Origin: Streptomyces sp. NBC_00433
GTDB taxonomy: Bacteria > Actinomycetota > Actinomycetes > Streptomycetales > Streptomycetaceae
Assembly: GCA_036015235.1 (NCBI GenBank)
Contig: CP107926.1
Coordinates: forward strand, 5,165,501 to 5,229,500
Direction: 5' to 3'
Length of the DNA: 64,000 bases
Part shown: one piece after another, positions 17,023 through 25,136 of the stretch
How positions within the stretch are numbered: the first letter of the stretch is position 1
How the letters are laid out: every line of letters begins with the position of its first letter
Translations under genes and position numbers: made by a program
Notes under the pieces: model-generated
Told to the model about the DNA's origin: nothing
Databases searched by the model: none
The model's input: the letters and a program-made list of their open reading frames with translations, nothing else

Positions 17023-18561
17023 TCATGTGACGGGCGTGGCACGGATGTCGTGGCCGTCCGCCGTCAGGCACCGGCCGGTGGTCAGGTCGTAGCGCCAGCC
17101 GTGCAGGGTGCAGGTGAGTTCGTTGCCCTTGATCTCCCCGAACCGGCTGAGGTCGGCGCGCAGGTGCGGGCAGCGGCGCTGTACCCGCCAGCCGTCGGCC
17201 AGGAAGTCCTCGCCGTCGTCGTCACAGGCGTCGTAGTAGTTCTCCACGTAGTCGATTCGCTCGTTCGACAGGCACTTGAAGAACACGAACACGAACTCGC
17301 TGTAGGGCCCGATCCTGCTGGCGCTGAACCGCAGTGACAGCAGCAGGCTGTTCGACCAGTCGACCTCGCGACGCGCGATGTTGGTGGCCACCAGGTCGCC
17401 GGCGGTGGACAGCGTGTATCGGCACCGCTCACCGTTCCACTCGCGGACCTCCCGCGCCGAGAAGTCGATCACGATCGGGATGTCGTCCACGTCCAGCCGC
17501 ACCGCGCCACCGACTCCGGCGCAGATCCGGTCGGCACGCGCCAGCAGCGGTTCCCACCACTCTTTCAGCGCCGCCAGCAGCTGCTCGCGCGGCAGCGCCG
17601 GGGCCCGGGAAGCCCGCTCGGCGGCCAGCGCGGGCTGCTGCCTGCGGGCGTAGCTGCGCAGGTACTCGCGCTTGTGACCGAAGAGGTAGTCGATCTCCTC
17701 GGTGGTGTGGCGGTGGGTGAGTTTGCACGCGGTCCGCTCCGGTTCCGCGACGGTTCCCGGCAGCAACAGGTGCGCCGACACGTCGGGCCGCACCTGGGCG
17801 AGCTCGGCAAGGAACTCCTGCTGGTCGGTGAAGATGCTCTCCCCGTCCCGGCCCGTCCCGTTGAAGTCGAACAGTTCCTCGTCGAGGAAGCACGGCGGGC
17901 CCGCGGTGGGGAATACGTGCGCCGCCTGGACCGCGTCGATATAGAGCAGCGCGCGGTCGAACTGCCCCTGGCGCTTGCGGGCGGCGAACTCCCGCTTGGC
18001 CGCGTCCGGCAGCTGGTAGACCATCGGCCACCAGATGGCGCCGGAGAACTGCAGGAAGTGCGCGTCGACCTCACCGAACGCCCTGATGGCCGGGATGTCC
18101 AGCGGGTGCGCGTCGTTCTGGTTCAGCAGCGTCGTCGTGCCGTCGTCCAGCAGCAGCGCGGAGTCGCCGATGGGCCCGTCGCCGGGTCCCGTCAGGGCGG
18201 TGATCATGACGCGCAGCCCATCGCGCTCGACCGGTATGTCGCTGCGGGTGCGCAGGAAGTTCGTGAACCCGACGGCCCGCAGCTCACGCTCCAGCTCGTC
18301 GGTGACGAAAGCCGGCAGCAGCACCGTGATGCCCTTGCGCACGTTCCGGCGCAGGTTCTCCGGGTCGAAGTGGTCCCGGTGCAGGTGGGAGATGTAGAGA
18401 TAGTCCGCCGCGTGGCCGTAGTGCGCCCAGTCCAGATCCGTGTTGTCCGGGAAGGGGAACCACGATCCGAAGAAGGCGGGGTTGACCCAGGGATCGCACA
18501 GCACCGATCCCGCCGCGCTCTCGATATACAGGCCTGCATGCCCAAGTCCGGTCACCCGCAT
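17023..18561 (-). CDS. metallo-beta-lactamase-fold / Rieske [2Fe-2S] fusion protein
   Basis: A 512-residue two-domain protein. The N-terminal metallo-beta-lactamase fold has the histidine motif SHLHRDHFD (about residues 57-65). The C-terminal about 60 residues form a Rieske ferredoxin with ligands in RRCPHLRADL and CTLHGWRYD. This order recalls CMP-N-acetylneuraminate hydroxylase-like proteins, where the two domains occur in one chain; in this lineage the substrate is unknown. ATG 18561 begins MRVTGLGHAGLYIES, a typical start; longer in-frame starts look like leader noise. No operon partner is apparent; the gene upstream is a decayed fragment. The protein lacks a signal peptide, so it is cytoplasmic. 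Confidence 0.82.
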   Translation of the reverse strand: MRVTGLGHAGLYIESAAGSVLCDPWVNPAFFGSWFPFPDNTDLDWAHYGHAADYLYISHLHRDHFDPENLRRNVRKGITVLLPAFVTDELERELRAVGFTNFLRTRSDIPVERDGLRVMITALTGPGDGPIGDSALLLDDGTTTLLNQNDAHPLDIPAIRAFGEVDAHFLQFSGAIWWPMVYQLPDAAKREFAARKRQGQFDRALLYIDAVQAAHVFPTAGPPCFLDEELFDFNGTGRDGESIFTDQQEFLAELAQVRPDVSAHLLLPGTVAEPERTACKLTHRHTTEEIDYLFGHKREYLRSYARRQQPALAAERASRAPALPREQLLAALKEWWEPLLARADRICAGVGGAVRLDVDDIPIVIDFSAREVREWNGERCRYTLSTAGDLVATNIARREVDWSNSLLLSLRFSASRIGPYSEFVFVFFKCLSNERIDYVENYYDACDDDGEDFLADGWRVQRRCPHLRADLSRFGEIKGNELTCTLHGWRYDLTTGRCLTADGHDIRATPVT

Positions 18562-19036
18562 ACCACCGCACACCCTCTCGGCTGAGTAGTCACCCGAGCC
18601 AGCCACCATCGGATGGGACGGACCCGACATCCGTACCTACGCTGCCCGTGCCTTCGCCGCCGCGCACCCGCTGGGCGGCCCCTGCTGCCGGCGGAACGCA
18701 TGGATGTGCTGGTCAGAGCGGGTCGTGGAGGTTACGGTTCGCCGGATTGGCCGTCGCCCGATTCCGCGCGCCGGTGCCGGGCCGGTCGGCGTTCCCGCCG
18801 TGACCGGCGGGCGCTCACCGGCGCAGACTCGCTCTTCGCGGACACTGTCCGCTGTACGGACATACGCGCCACTGCTTGTCGAACGGCCCGCCAACCGGGG
18901 GTGGCGGAGCGCTTCGGCCCCGACCCGGTCGTCGAGGTCGGCGAGGGCGACCGCGCGGTGCCCACCACCCGCAATCCGATCCGCCGCCGGCCTTCCAGCG
19001 CGAGTACGCCGAGCGGCTGGCCCGTACGGTGCTGCC
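18562..19036. other. gene-free region with possible CoA-transferase remnant
   Basis: The + strand from 18898 reads VAERFGPDPVVEVGEGDRAV then PTTRNPIR, after which a frame change gives PAFQREYAERLARTVLPYP and a stop at 19058. The first part resembles the end of class III CoA-transferases (VPTTRNPIR), but frame and length are broken, so this is at most a pseudogene. The rest (18562-18897) shows nothing I can name. Confidence 0.3.
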
Positions 19037-19918
19037 CTACCCGGACATCGGCACCTGACGCCCACCGGGCGCGGGGGCGGCGGCCGGAACGCGTTCCAGG
19101 ACGCCGCCCGCGAAGGTGTCGTAGAGCGGCAGCGTCTCCAGGTGGACGTAGCCGATGTGGCAGTCGCACACCGCGAGCGGGCAGGCCCGCGGCCGCAGGG
19201 CGGCCCGGTAGCTCCCGTCGTAGAGGTTCCCCAGCACGGCGGGGACGAAATGGCAGCGCCGCACCGTCCCCTCGCCGTCGACCGAGATCACCGACTCGCC
19301 GGTGCGGCAGGGCAGTCCCGCGCTGCGGTGCGGGTGGCGGCTGTAGGGGAAGAGCGGGTCCAGCGCGGTCCACCGGTCCGCCTCGGCGTCGGTGTACGTG
19401 TGCCCCTCGGCCGCGTTGACCCACAGGTAGACGTGGCCGGGCAGGTCCGCGCGCAACCGGCGGGCCGCGTCCAGGTGTTCCGGCAGGCCGACGACGCCGA
19501 CGCTGTGCCGCACCCCGCGGGCCGCCAGGTCGTGGCAGGCGGCGCGGAAGCGCTCGTAGGGCACCTGGTCCGGGTGGTAGGTGCACCACAGGGCCAGGGT
19601 GTCCAGGTCGGCTTCGTCCAGCCAGCCGGTGCGGGCGCCCAGGTTGGTCTGGATCGCCACCCGGCGGATGTGCGGCAGCCGGCTCAGCTCGGAGAGCGTC
19701 CTGCGATACCAGGACCTGACCAGCGCCTCGCCCCACGGGGTGAACAGGATCGACAGCCGGTCGCCTGTCTGCGCCCCGGCCCAGTCCGCGAAGCGCTCCA
19801 ACGCGAGCCGATCGGCATCCAGTTGGTCCCGGCTGTCGCGGCGCTTGGCGAACGGGCAGTAGGGGCAGTCGAAGTCGCAGGAGGCCAGCGGTCCACGGTA
19901 GAGGACGGTCAGATCCAC
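19037..19918 (-). CDS. STM4011-family radical SAM protein
   Basis: A 293-residue radical SAM enzyme. The iron-sulphur cluster motif is CDFDCPYC (C-x3-C-x2-C) near residue 14, followed by FAKRRDSRDQL and TPWGEALV. Extra cysteines near the C-terminus (CRTGESVIS, RRCHFVP, CPLAVCDCHIGY) could hold a second cluster, as in SPASM-type maturases. GTG 19918 gives VDLTVLYRG, matching the family start, with GAGGGGG upstream, 10 bases after the STM4012 stop; ATG 19942 is a weaker alternative. It is the last gene of the five-gene cassette. Its substrate is unknown to me; the family is named after a Salmonella locus tag. Confidence 0.88.
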   Translation of the reverse strand: MDLTVLYRGPLASCDFDCPYCPFAKRRDSRDQLDADRLALERFADWAGAQTGDRLSILFTPWGEALVRSWYRRTLSELSRLPHIRRVAIQTNLGARTGWLDEADLDTLALWCTYHPDQVPYERFRAACHDLAARGVRHSVGVVGLPEHLDAARRLRADLPGHVYLWVNAAEGHTYTDAEADRWTALDPLFPYSRHPHRSAGLPCRTGESVISVDGEGTVRRCHFVPAVLGNLYDGSYRAALRPRACPLAVCDCHIGYVHLETLPLYDTFAGGVLERVPAAAPAPGGRQVPMSG

Positions 19919-19928
19919 GGCCGCCCCC

Positions 19929-21278
19929 TCACTTCGCGTCATAGGCGGCCATCGCGGCCCGCACCGCGGGGGAGAACAACTCGGGTCCCACCGCGTCGGA
20001 ATGGGCGAGGCCCTCGGGCGACAGCCGCAGCAGCTCCGCGTCCTCCGCCAGCCAGCCGCGGGCGGCGAAGGCGGCCAGTTCGGGCCCGAAGTCGTCCTCA
20101 GGGCGGCAGCCGAAGCGTGCCGCGTAGTCGGCCACCGGCATGCCCCGCGCCTGGAGCAGCGACTGCAGCAGATGGCGGCGGCGGGCCTCCGTCCCGCCGA
20201 CGGCCCGGCCGAAGTCGGCGTATCCGAAGTCCGCGGCGGGGCGCGTCACGTAGTCGTCGATGATCGCCCTGACCTCGCCGGGGCCCACGGCGTAGTCGAA
20301 GCTGTAGTGCAGGCCCGCGGTGTAGGAGCGGGCCCCGCAGCCCAGGCCGATCATGCCGTCGGTCTGGCACGCGTGGTCGGCGGGTCCCACCCCCTGTGGG
20401 CCCTTGGCACGGAACATCCGCATCGACACCTGCTCGTAGCCCGCTTCGAGCAGCAGGTCGCGGCCCGCGCGGTAGAGCCGCAGCCGCTGCTCGTCCCAAC
20501 CCGCCTCCGTCCGGGCGGAGTCGAGGCGGTGCAGGCCGGTCAGCGGGCGGACGTAGAGCGGGTAGAGATACAGCTCCTCCGGCCGCCAGGCCAGCGCCGC
20601 CGCCAGGGAAGCGCGCCAGGACCGCTCGGACTGGCCGTCGATGCCGTAGATCAGGTCGATGTTGAGCACCGGGAAGCCCGCGTCCCGGATGCGCCCCAAC
20701 GCCGTTTCCACCTGAACCCGTTGCTGCCCGGGGCGGACCGCCGCCCTGGCCTCGGCGGGGTCGAAGGTCTGCACACCCAGGCTGAGCCGGGTCGTGCCGT
20801 GCGCGGCGAGCACCGCGAGCCGGTCGGCGGTCGCGGTCGCCGGCGACGCCTCGACCGACAGCGGTACGGCCCGCAGGTCCGCGCCCATGCGGTGCTCCGC
20901 GATGCCGAACAGCCGCTCCAGCTCGGCCGGTTCGAGGAAGGTCGGGGTGCCGCCGCCGAAGGCCGCGGTGGTGAAGCGCGGCGCCGGGTCGTCGCCGAGC
21001 GCCTCCCGTACGGCGGCCGCCTGCCGCTCCAGCGCGTCGAGATAGCGGCCGGCCAGGCCGTCGGGGGCGCCGATCCGGGTGAAGAGGTTGCAGAAGCCGC
21101 AGCGGACCTCGCAGAAGGGGATGTGCAGATACAGCGCGAGCGAGTCCTTGGGCTCGGCCGCCCACAGGTCGCGCAGCGCGGGGCGCGGCCGCAGCGGGCC
21201 GTAGGCGGTCTTGTGCGGATAGGCGTAGACGTAGCTCTGATACGGCCGCGGCGCGGCCGCCGTGTCCAGGATCGTCAT
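19929..21278 (-). CDS. STM4012-family radical SAM protein (HemW/HemN-like)
   Basis: A 449-residue radical SAM protein with HemN-like layout: LYLHIPFCEVRCGFCNLF holds the C-x3-C-x2-C cluster, FGGGTPTFLEP follows the family's GGGTP motif, and LSLGVQTFD and DLIYGIDGQS are later radical SAM blocks. A C-terminal winged-helix-like part (ADFGYADFGRAVGG onward) completes it. It is not the housekeeping HemW; the second radical SAM gene and the cassette context place it in the STM4012 family. ATG 21278 overlaps the STM4013 stop in ATGA, with GGAGG upstream. The reaction is unknown to me; it probably modifies a product shared with STM4011, 4013 and 4014. Confidence 0.9.
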   Translation of the reverse strand: MTILDTAAAPRPYQSYVYAYPHKTAYGPLRPRPALRDLWAAEPKDSLALYLHIPFCEVRCGFCNLFTRIGAPDGLAGRYLDALERQAAAVREALGDDPAPRFTTAAFGGGTPTFLEPAELERLFGIAEHRMGADLRAVPLSVEASPATATADRLAVLAAHGTTRLSLGVQTFDPAEARAAVRPGQQRVQVETALGRIRDAGFPVLNIDLIYGIDGQSERSWRASLAAALAWRPEELYLYPLYVRPLTGLHRLDSARTEAGWDEQRLRLYRAGRDLLLEAGYEQVSMRMFRAKGPQGVGPADHACQTDGMIGLGCGARSYTAGLHYSFDYAVGPGEVRAIIDDYVTRPAADFGYADFGRAVGGTEARRRHLLQSLLQARGMPVADYAARFGCRPEDDFGPELAAFAARGWLAEDAELLRLSPEGLAHSDAVGPELFSPAVRAAMAAYDAK

Positions 21279-22135
21279 CCGGCCGGTGCCTCCAGGAAGA
21301 AGTGGGCGTAGGGCACGGTCCACACGGCGGGGTGGCCGATCCGGTGGCCGGTGTGGCCGTCCTCGCCGTAGGCGGTGCCGTGGTCGGAGCACACGACGGC
21401 GAAGCAGCGGCGGCGGCTGCTCGCCGCCGCGAAGAGCCGCCCGATGTGCCGGTCGACGTAGCCGAGCGCGGCGGCGTGGCTGGCCCGGGTGTCGCCCGAC
21501 TCGCGGGTGGCGCCCGGCAGATGGAACCAGTTGGGCTGGTGCAGCGCGGACACGTTCACGAACAGGAAGAGCGGCTGGTGCCGCGGGGCCGCCGCCACCG
21601 CCTGCTCGGCGCGGTCCACCTGCGACGCGAACGACGTCGGCGACGCCACCCCGAATTCCGGCTCCCAGTGGCTCTCCTGGAAGAGCCCCGGCAGCACCGA
21701 CCCGAGCGCCCCCTGACCGTTGAAGAAGCCGACCCCGCCGACGCAGACCGTGCGGTAGCCGACCGCCGCGAGCCCCGCCACCAGGTCGGGCGCGTCGAAG
21801 ACCCACGTCCCGTCCGCCATCGTCTCGCTCCCCCCGAACCTCCCGGCGAACAGCCGCGGATGCGGGCCGGGCGCCGCGGGCGTCGGCAGGAACCCGGCGA
21901 AGATGGCCTGGTGCGAGGCGTAGGTGAAGCTCCCGGGCGCGTGCCGCTCCTCCCACCGCCCGCCGGGCAGGTGCGCGGCGAGGTTCGGCAGCCGCCCGGC
22001 CGCGGCCATCTCGGCGGCCACGTCGTAGCGGAGGGTGTCGAGGGTGACGAGCAGCAGGTCGTGGCTGCCCACGACCAGGTTCATGTCGGGTCCGCCCGGC
22101 CCGCCGCTCGGGCCCGGCGCCTCACGCGGCGGCAT
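21275..22135 (-). CDS. STM4013-family hydrolase (alkaline phosphatase/sulfatase superfamily)
   Basis: A 286-residue protein of the sulfatase/phosphoglycerol transferase fold. VTLDTLRYDVA near residue 33 supplies the metal-binding Asp and the nucleophile-region Thr, SFTYASHQAIFAGFLPTP continues the core, and CSDHGTAYGEDGHTGHRIGH provides the second metal-binding cluster. No signal peptide or membrane anchor is visible, unlike LtaS enzymes, so it acts in the cytoplasm. I chose ATG 22135 because GGAGGT lies 9 bases upstream, although ATG 22084 is closer to the conserved start; the frame overlaps the end of STM4014 by 14 bases. The substrate is unknown; a phosphodiester or sulfate ester is plausible from the fold. 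Confidence 0.85.
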   Translation of the reverse strand: MPPREAPGPSGGPGGPDMNLVVGSHDLLLVTLDTLRYDVAAEMAAAGRLPNLAAHLPGGRWEERHAPGSFTYASHQAIFAGFLPTPAAPGPHPRLFAGRFGGSETMADGTWVFDAPDLVAGLAAVGYRTVCVGGVGFFNGQGALGSVLPGLFQESHWEPEFGVASPTSFASQVDRAEQAVAAAPRHQPLFLFVNVSALHQPNWFHLPGATRESGDTRASHAAALGYVDRHIGRLFAAASSRRRCFAVVCSDHGTAYGEDGHTGHRIGHPAVWTVPYAHFFLEAPAG

Positions 22136-23243
22136 GCGCGCCCACCTCCCGCAGCACCGCCGCGACCTGGGCCGCGTAGGTGTCCCGCCCTTCCGCCGGT
22201 GTGCCAGGGAGGCCCGGCAGGCGGGGGAGGAGGTCGCCGAAGGCGTTGACCTCCGCGACGGCGAAGCGCCGCAGGCCGGCCGCGGGCAGCACGTCGACGC
22301 CGACGCACAGGGTGCCGGGGAAGCAGGCCGCGGCGCCCTCCGCCGCCGCCACCGCGTCGGACCAGCGGCCGCCCGCCGCGGTGATCGCGGACCGCAGCCG
22401 GGCGAGGTCGCCGCGGGCGCCGCCGAGGTGGAGGTTGGTCATGGGGTGGCGGCTGGTGCGGGCCACCGCGTGGGTGGCTCGGCCGCCGACCACCACCAGC
22501 CGCAGGTCGCACACCCGGCCGTCGAGCGCGGCCTTGGGCAGCCACCGCTCGACGTGCAGGCCGTCCGGCGCCAAGGCGTCGACCAGCGCGCCCACTTCCC
22601 GCTCCGCGCGGTATTCGCGGACCCGCAGCGAGTTGAACAGCCGCCCGTCCGGGGCGACTTCCACCGATGTGACGGCCTTCACCCGGCCTGGGCCGCCGAA
22701 AGCCAGCGCGACCACGCCCGAGGCCGACGACCCGTGCGCGGGTTTGACGAAGACCCGCGGCACCCCTGCCGCCGCCAGCCGCGCCCGCAGGTCGTCCCAG
22801 CCGGTCACCGGCGACAGCGGCGTACCCGCCGCCCACGGCACCGGCGGCCCGGCCGCCGCGAGCCGGGCGTGGCAGCGCCGCTTGTCGAACATCACCGCGA
22901 TGTCCTCGGGGCCGTCCAGCAGCCGCGCCCCCGCGTCCACCGCCGCTGCCGCCAACTCGGCGACCACTGAGGTGAACCGCCCGTACCACCGGGCGCCGCC
23001 CTCCACCCGGGCCGGGTCGCCGGCGCCCCGCAGCAGCCGGTCGACCTCCGCGTCCTCGCCGGGCGAGTCGATCCGCACGACCTCGCCGGGGCGGAAGCCG
23101 TAGGAGCCGTGGAGCACGTCGCGCCAGCCCAGCACCCGTGGCGCGGGCAGGCCCGCGGCCTCTACGGCGTCGGCGAAGAGCGTCACGCGGCGGTGGCCGG
23201 GGTTGCCGACCACCGCGAACCGCACGCGGGCGGCGCCGGTCAC
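22122..23243 (-). CDS. STM4014-family protein (ATP-grasp-like)
   Basis: A 373-residue protein. VFVKPAHGSSASGVVAL is a characteristic ATP-grasp lysine-glycine loop, MFDKRRCHARLAAAG precedes it as in RimK-like ligases, and the acidic metal-binding end is FAVAEVNAFGDLLP. This suggests ATP-dependent ligation, for example joining an amino acid or acid to an amine. It is the second gene of the cassette: GTG 23243 overlaps the STM4015 stop in GTGA. The N-terminal part (RFAVVGNPGHRRVTLFAD) is a Rossmann-like prefix. Ligase activity is inferred from the fold; I know of no experimental role. Confidence 0.85.
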   Translation of the reverse strand: MTGAARVRFAVVGNPGHRRVTLFADAVEAAGLPAPRVLGWRDVLHGSYGFRPGEVVRIDSPGEDAEVDRLLRGAGDPARVEGGARWYGRFTSVVAELAAAAVDAGARLLDGPEDIAVMFDKRRCHARLAAAGPPVPWAAGTPLSPVTGWDDLRARLAAAGVPRVFVKPAHGSSASGVVALAFGGPGRVKAVTSVEVAPDGRLFNSLRVREYRAEREVGALVDALAPDGLHVERWLPKAALDGRVCDLRLVVVGGRATHAVARTSRHPMTNLHLGGARGDLARLRSAITAAGGRWSDAVAAAEGAAACFPGTLCVGVDVLPAAGLRRFAVAEVNAFGDLLPRLPGLPGTPAEGRDTYAAQVAAVLREVGAHAAA

Positions 23244-24199
23244 TCCCCCACCGCGACGTAGCGGTGCTCTTCGCCGTCGTATCGCTCCTCGTCCATCCGC
23301 TCGTCGAGGTCGACCTCGACGCCGGCCGTCTCCAGCCGCTGCCGTATCCGCTCGGCGACCTCCTCGCTGAGGAAGTTGTGGTGCAGGTCGAGCCATTCCA
23401 GGTGGCTCAGCGACTGCCCTTCGAGCAGCGCCTCCGCGCCGTCGTCGCCCAGCGTCCCGAGGGACAGGTCGAGCGACCTGAGCCGCGCGACGACCGGCGC
23501 GTCCGCGAGCGCGTCGGCTATCTCGTCCTGGATCTCGCTGTTGCGCAGGCCCAGGTGCCGCAGCGCCGGCAGCCGCTCGCCGCTCAGCAGCGGCGCGAGG
23601 TCCTCCACGGAGGCGTCGCCGCCGTATTCCTCCTCGCCGAGCCACAGCTCCAGATACTCCAGCGCCGGCAGGTCGCTCGCGCCGACCGCGCGCACCACGG
23701 CCGCGGGCAGCCCGCCCGCCTCGATGGCCAGCGTCCGCAGGTGCTCGTGCCGCACCGCGTCGAGCACCAGGTCCGTACCGCCCCTGACGCCCAGCTCCTG
23801 GAGCCGCGGGTAGGCGGTGAGCAGCGGTGTCACGTCGCTCTGGGTGATCCAGGAGATTTCCGACTCCTCCATCACCAGGTCGCCGACGAAGACCGCGACC
23901 AGGCCGGTCAGCCGCCCGGCCGCCTCGGCCAGCAGCCGCACGACGTCACCGGAGTCCTCGTCGTAGACCTCGCCCCACTGGCCGACGACCACCGCCCGCA
24001 CCCCGACCGGGTCGACGGCCCCCAGGAAGCGCTGCCACAGCTCCTCGTACGGCTCGGCGGCCCCGTCCCCGTACGGATCGACGGCCAGCCGCCAGGCCAC
24101 CTCCCCGGGCTCGGGCAGCCCGGCGGCCTCCTCGCCGGCCGCGGGGAAGTCGAAGACGGGGAAGCCGTGCAGTTCCTTCAAGTGCTCTACGGCGGACAT
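23240..24199 (-). CDS. STM4015-family leucine-rich-repeat protein
   Basis: A 319-residue acidic protein. The N-terminal third (HGFPVFDFPAAGEEA, VVVGQWGEVYDEDS) is family-specific; residues about 130-300 form irregular leucine-rich repeats (LQELGVRGGTDLVLDAV, LEYLELWLGEEEYGG, LRHLGLRNSEIQDEIADAL, LRSLDLSLGTLGDDG, LEWLDLHHNFLSEE). Such repeats bind proteins or peptides, so it could present or recognise the substrate of the four enzymes. ATG 24199 has AGGAG 9 bases upstream and is first in the cassette, whose promoter should lie in 24200-24468. That gap also holds GGTAG-N8-CTACC (24285-24302), a weak candidate operator. Confidence 0.88.
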   Translation of the reverse strand: MSAVEHLKELHGFPVFDFPAAGEEAAGLPEPGEVAWRLAVDPYGDGAAEPYEELWQRFLGAVDPVGVRAVVVGQWGEVYDEDSGDVVRLLAEAAGRLTGLVAVFVGDLVMEESEISWITQSDVTPLLTAYPRLQELGVRGGTDLVLDAVRHEHLRTLAIEAGGLPAAVVRAVGASDLPALEYLELWLGEEEYGGDASVEDLAPLLSGERLPALRHLGLRNSEIQDEIADALADAPVVARLRSLDLSLGTLGDDGAEALLEGQSLSHLEWLDLHHNFLSEEVAERIRQRLETAGVEVDLDERMDEERYDGEEHRYVAVGE

Positions 24200-24468
24200 G
24201 TCGTGGGTCTCCTGACGCGGACGGCGTTGGCTGCGGGGGTGGACGGCCGGCCGGGGCGTACGCCGCGGTCCGGGCGGACGGCTCGGTAGGACGATTTCTA
24301 CCAACGCCCACTGACACGGCCCCCGCCGGGTGGCCACCCCGCCCCGCCCCGGGCGCGCGATCCCGCGACCGCGGTGTCCTGCCTCCCCGAAGGCCGCACC
24401 GGAACGGCGGCCGGCGCGGAGAGGATATTCGCTGGTCGCTGCTTGCCGGCGGTGTCCATACTGCCGCG

Positions 24469-24999
24469 ATGGACCCGGTGACCCTTGAGACCGACCGTCT
24501 GGTGCTGCGGGCCTTCGCCCCCGCCGACGTGGACGCGTTGTACGAAGCCTGCCAGGACGAGGACATCCAGTTCTACACGCCGGTGCCGGTGCCGTACCGG
24601 CGCGCCGACGCGGAGAAGCGCATCGGTGAGGACCACCCCGCGGGCTGGGCCACGGACAAGAGCTACACCCTCGGCGCCTTCCGCAGGGACAGCGGCGCCC
24701 TGGTCGGGTCGTACAGCCTGTTCGTCATCAGTCCGGGCGTCTACGAACTCGGCTACTGGGCGGTCAGGGAACAGCGCGGACGCGGGTATTCGGTCGAGGC
24801 CGCCCGAGCCCTGTGCGACTGGGGCTGGGCCACCCTCGACGTCCACCGCATCGAGTGGTGGGCCATGGCAGGGAACACCGGCTCGCGTGCCGTCGCGGAG
24901 AGGCTCGGCTTCACCGTCGAGGGGACGCTGCGCAATCGCGGCATCGCCAACGACGGCAAGCCGCACGACTGGTGGGTGGGCGGACTGCTCAGGCCCTGA
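24469..24999 (+). CDS. GNAT acetyltransferase (RimJ/RimL-like)
   Basis: A 176-residue GCN5-related N-acetyltransferase: LETDRLVLRAFAPADVDAL opens the RimJ-type fold, ELGYWAVREQRGRGYSVEAA contains the acetyl-CoA pyrophosphate loop (R/Q-x2-G-x-G), and NTGSRAVAERLGFTVEGTLR is the conserved end. It transfers an acetyl group from acetyl-CoA to an amine, possibly a protein N-terminus or an antibiotic. ATG 24469 has no clear ribosome-binding site, so the mRNA may be leaderless. Divergent from the STM401x cassette; no functional link is evident. Confidence 0.9.
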   Translation: MDPVTLETDRLVLRAFAPADVDALYEACQDEDIQFYTPVPVPYRRADAEKRIGEDHPAGWATDKSYTLGAFRRDSGALVGSYSLFVISPGVYELGYWAVREQRGRGYSVEAARALCDWGWATLDVHRIEWWAMAGNTGSRAVAERLGFTVEGTLRNRGIANDGKPHDWWVGGLLRP

Positions 25000-25066
25000 T
25001 GCCCGGACCGGTGCCACGCCGGCCGCGTCCGCGTGCCATGCCGCCGGACCGGCGTCGCCGTGACGC

Positions 25067-25103
25067 ACCGCGCCCCGCCGGACGGGATCCGGCGGGGCGC
25101 GGT
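25067..25103. terminator. bidirectional terminator
   Basis: Perfect 16-bp arms (ACCGCGCCCCGCCGGA and its complement) with a 5-base loop between the convergent GNAT and MFS genes. Confidence 0.85.
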
Positions 25104-25136
25104 GGTGGCTGACGGCGGCAGCCGTCGTGGCAGCGG

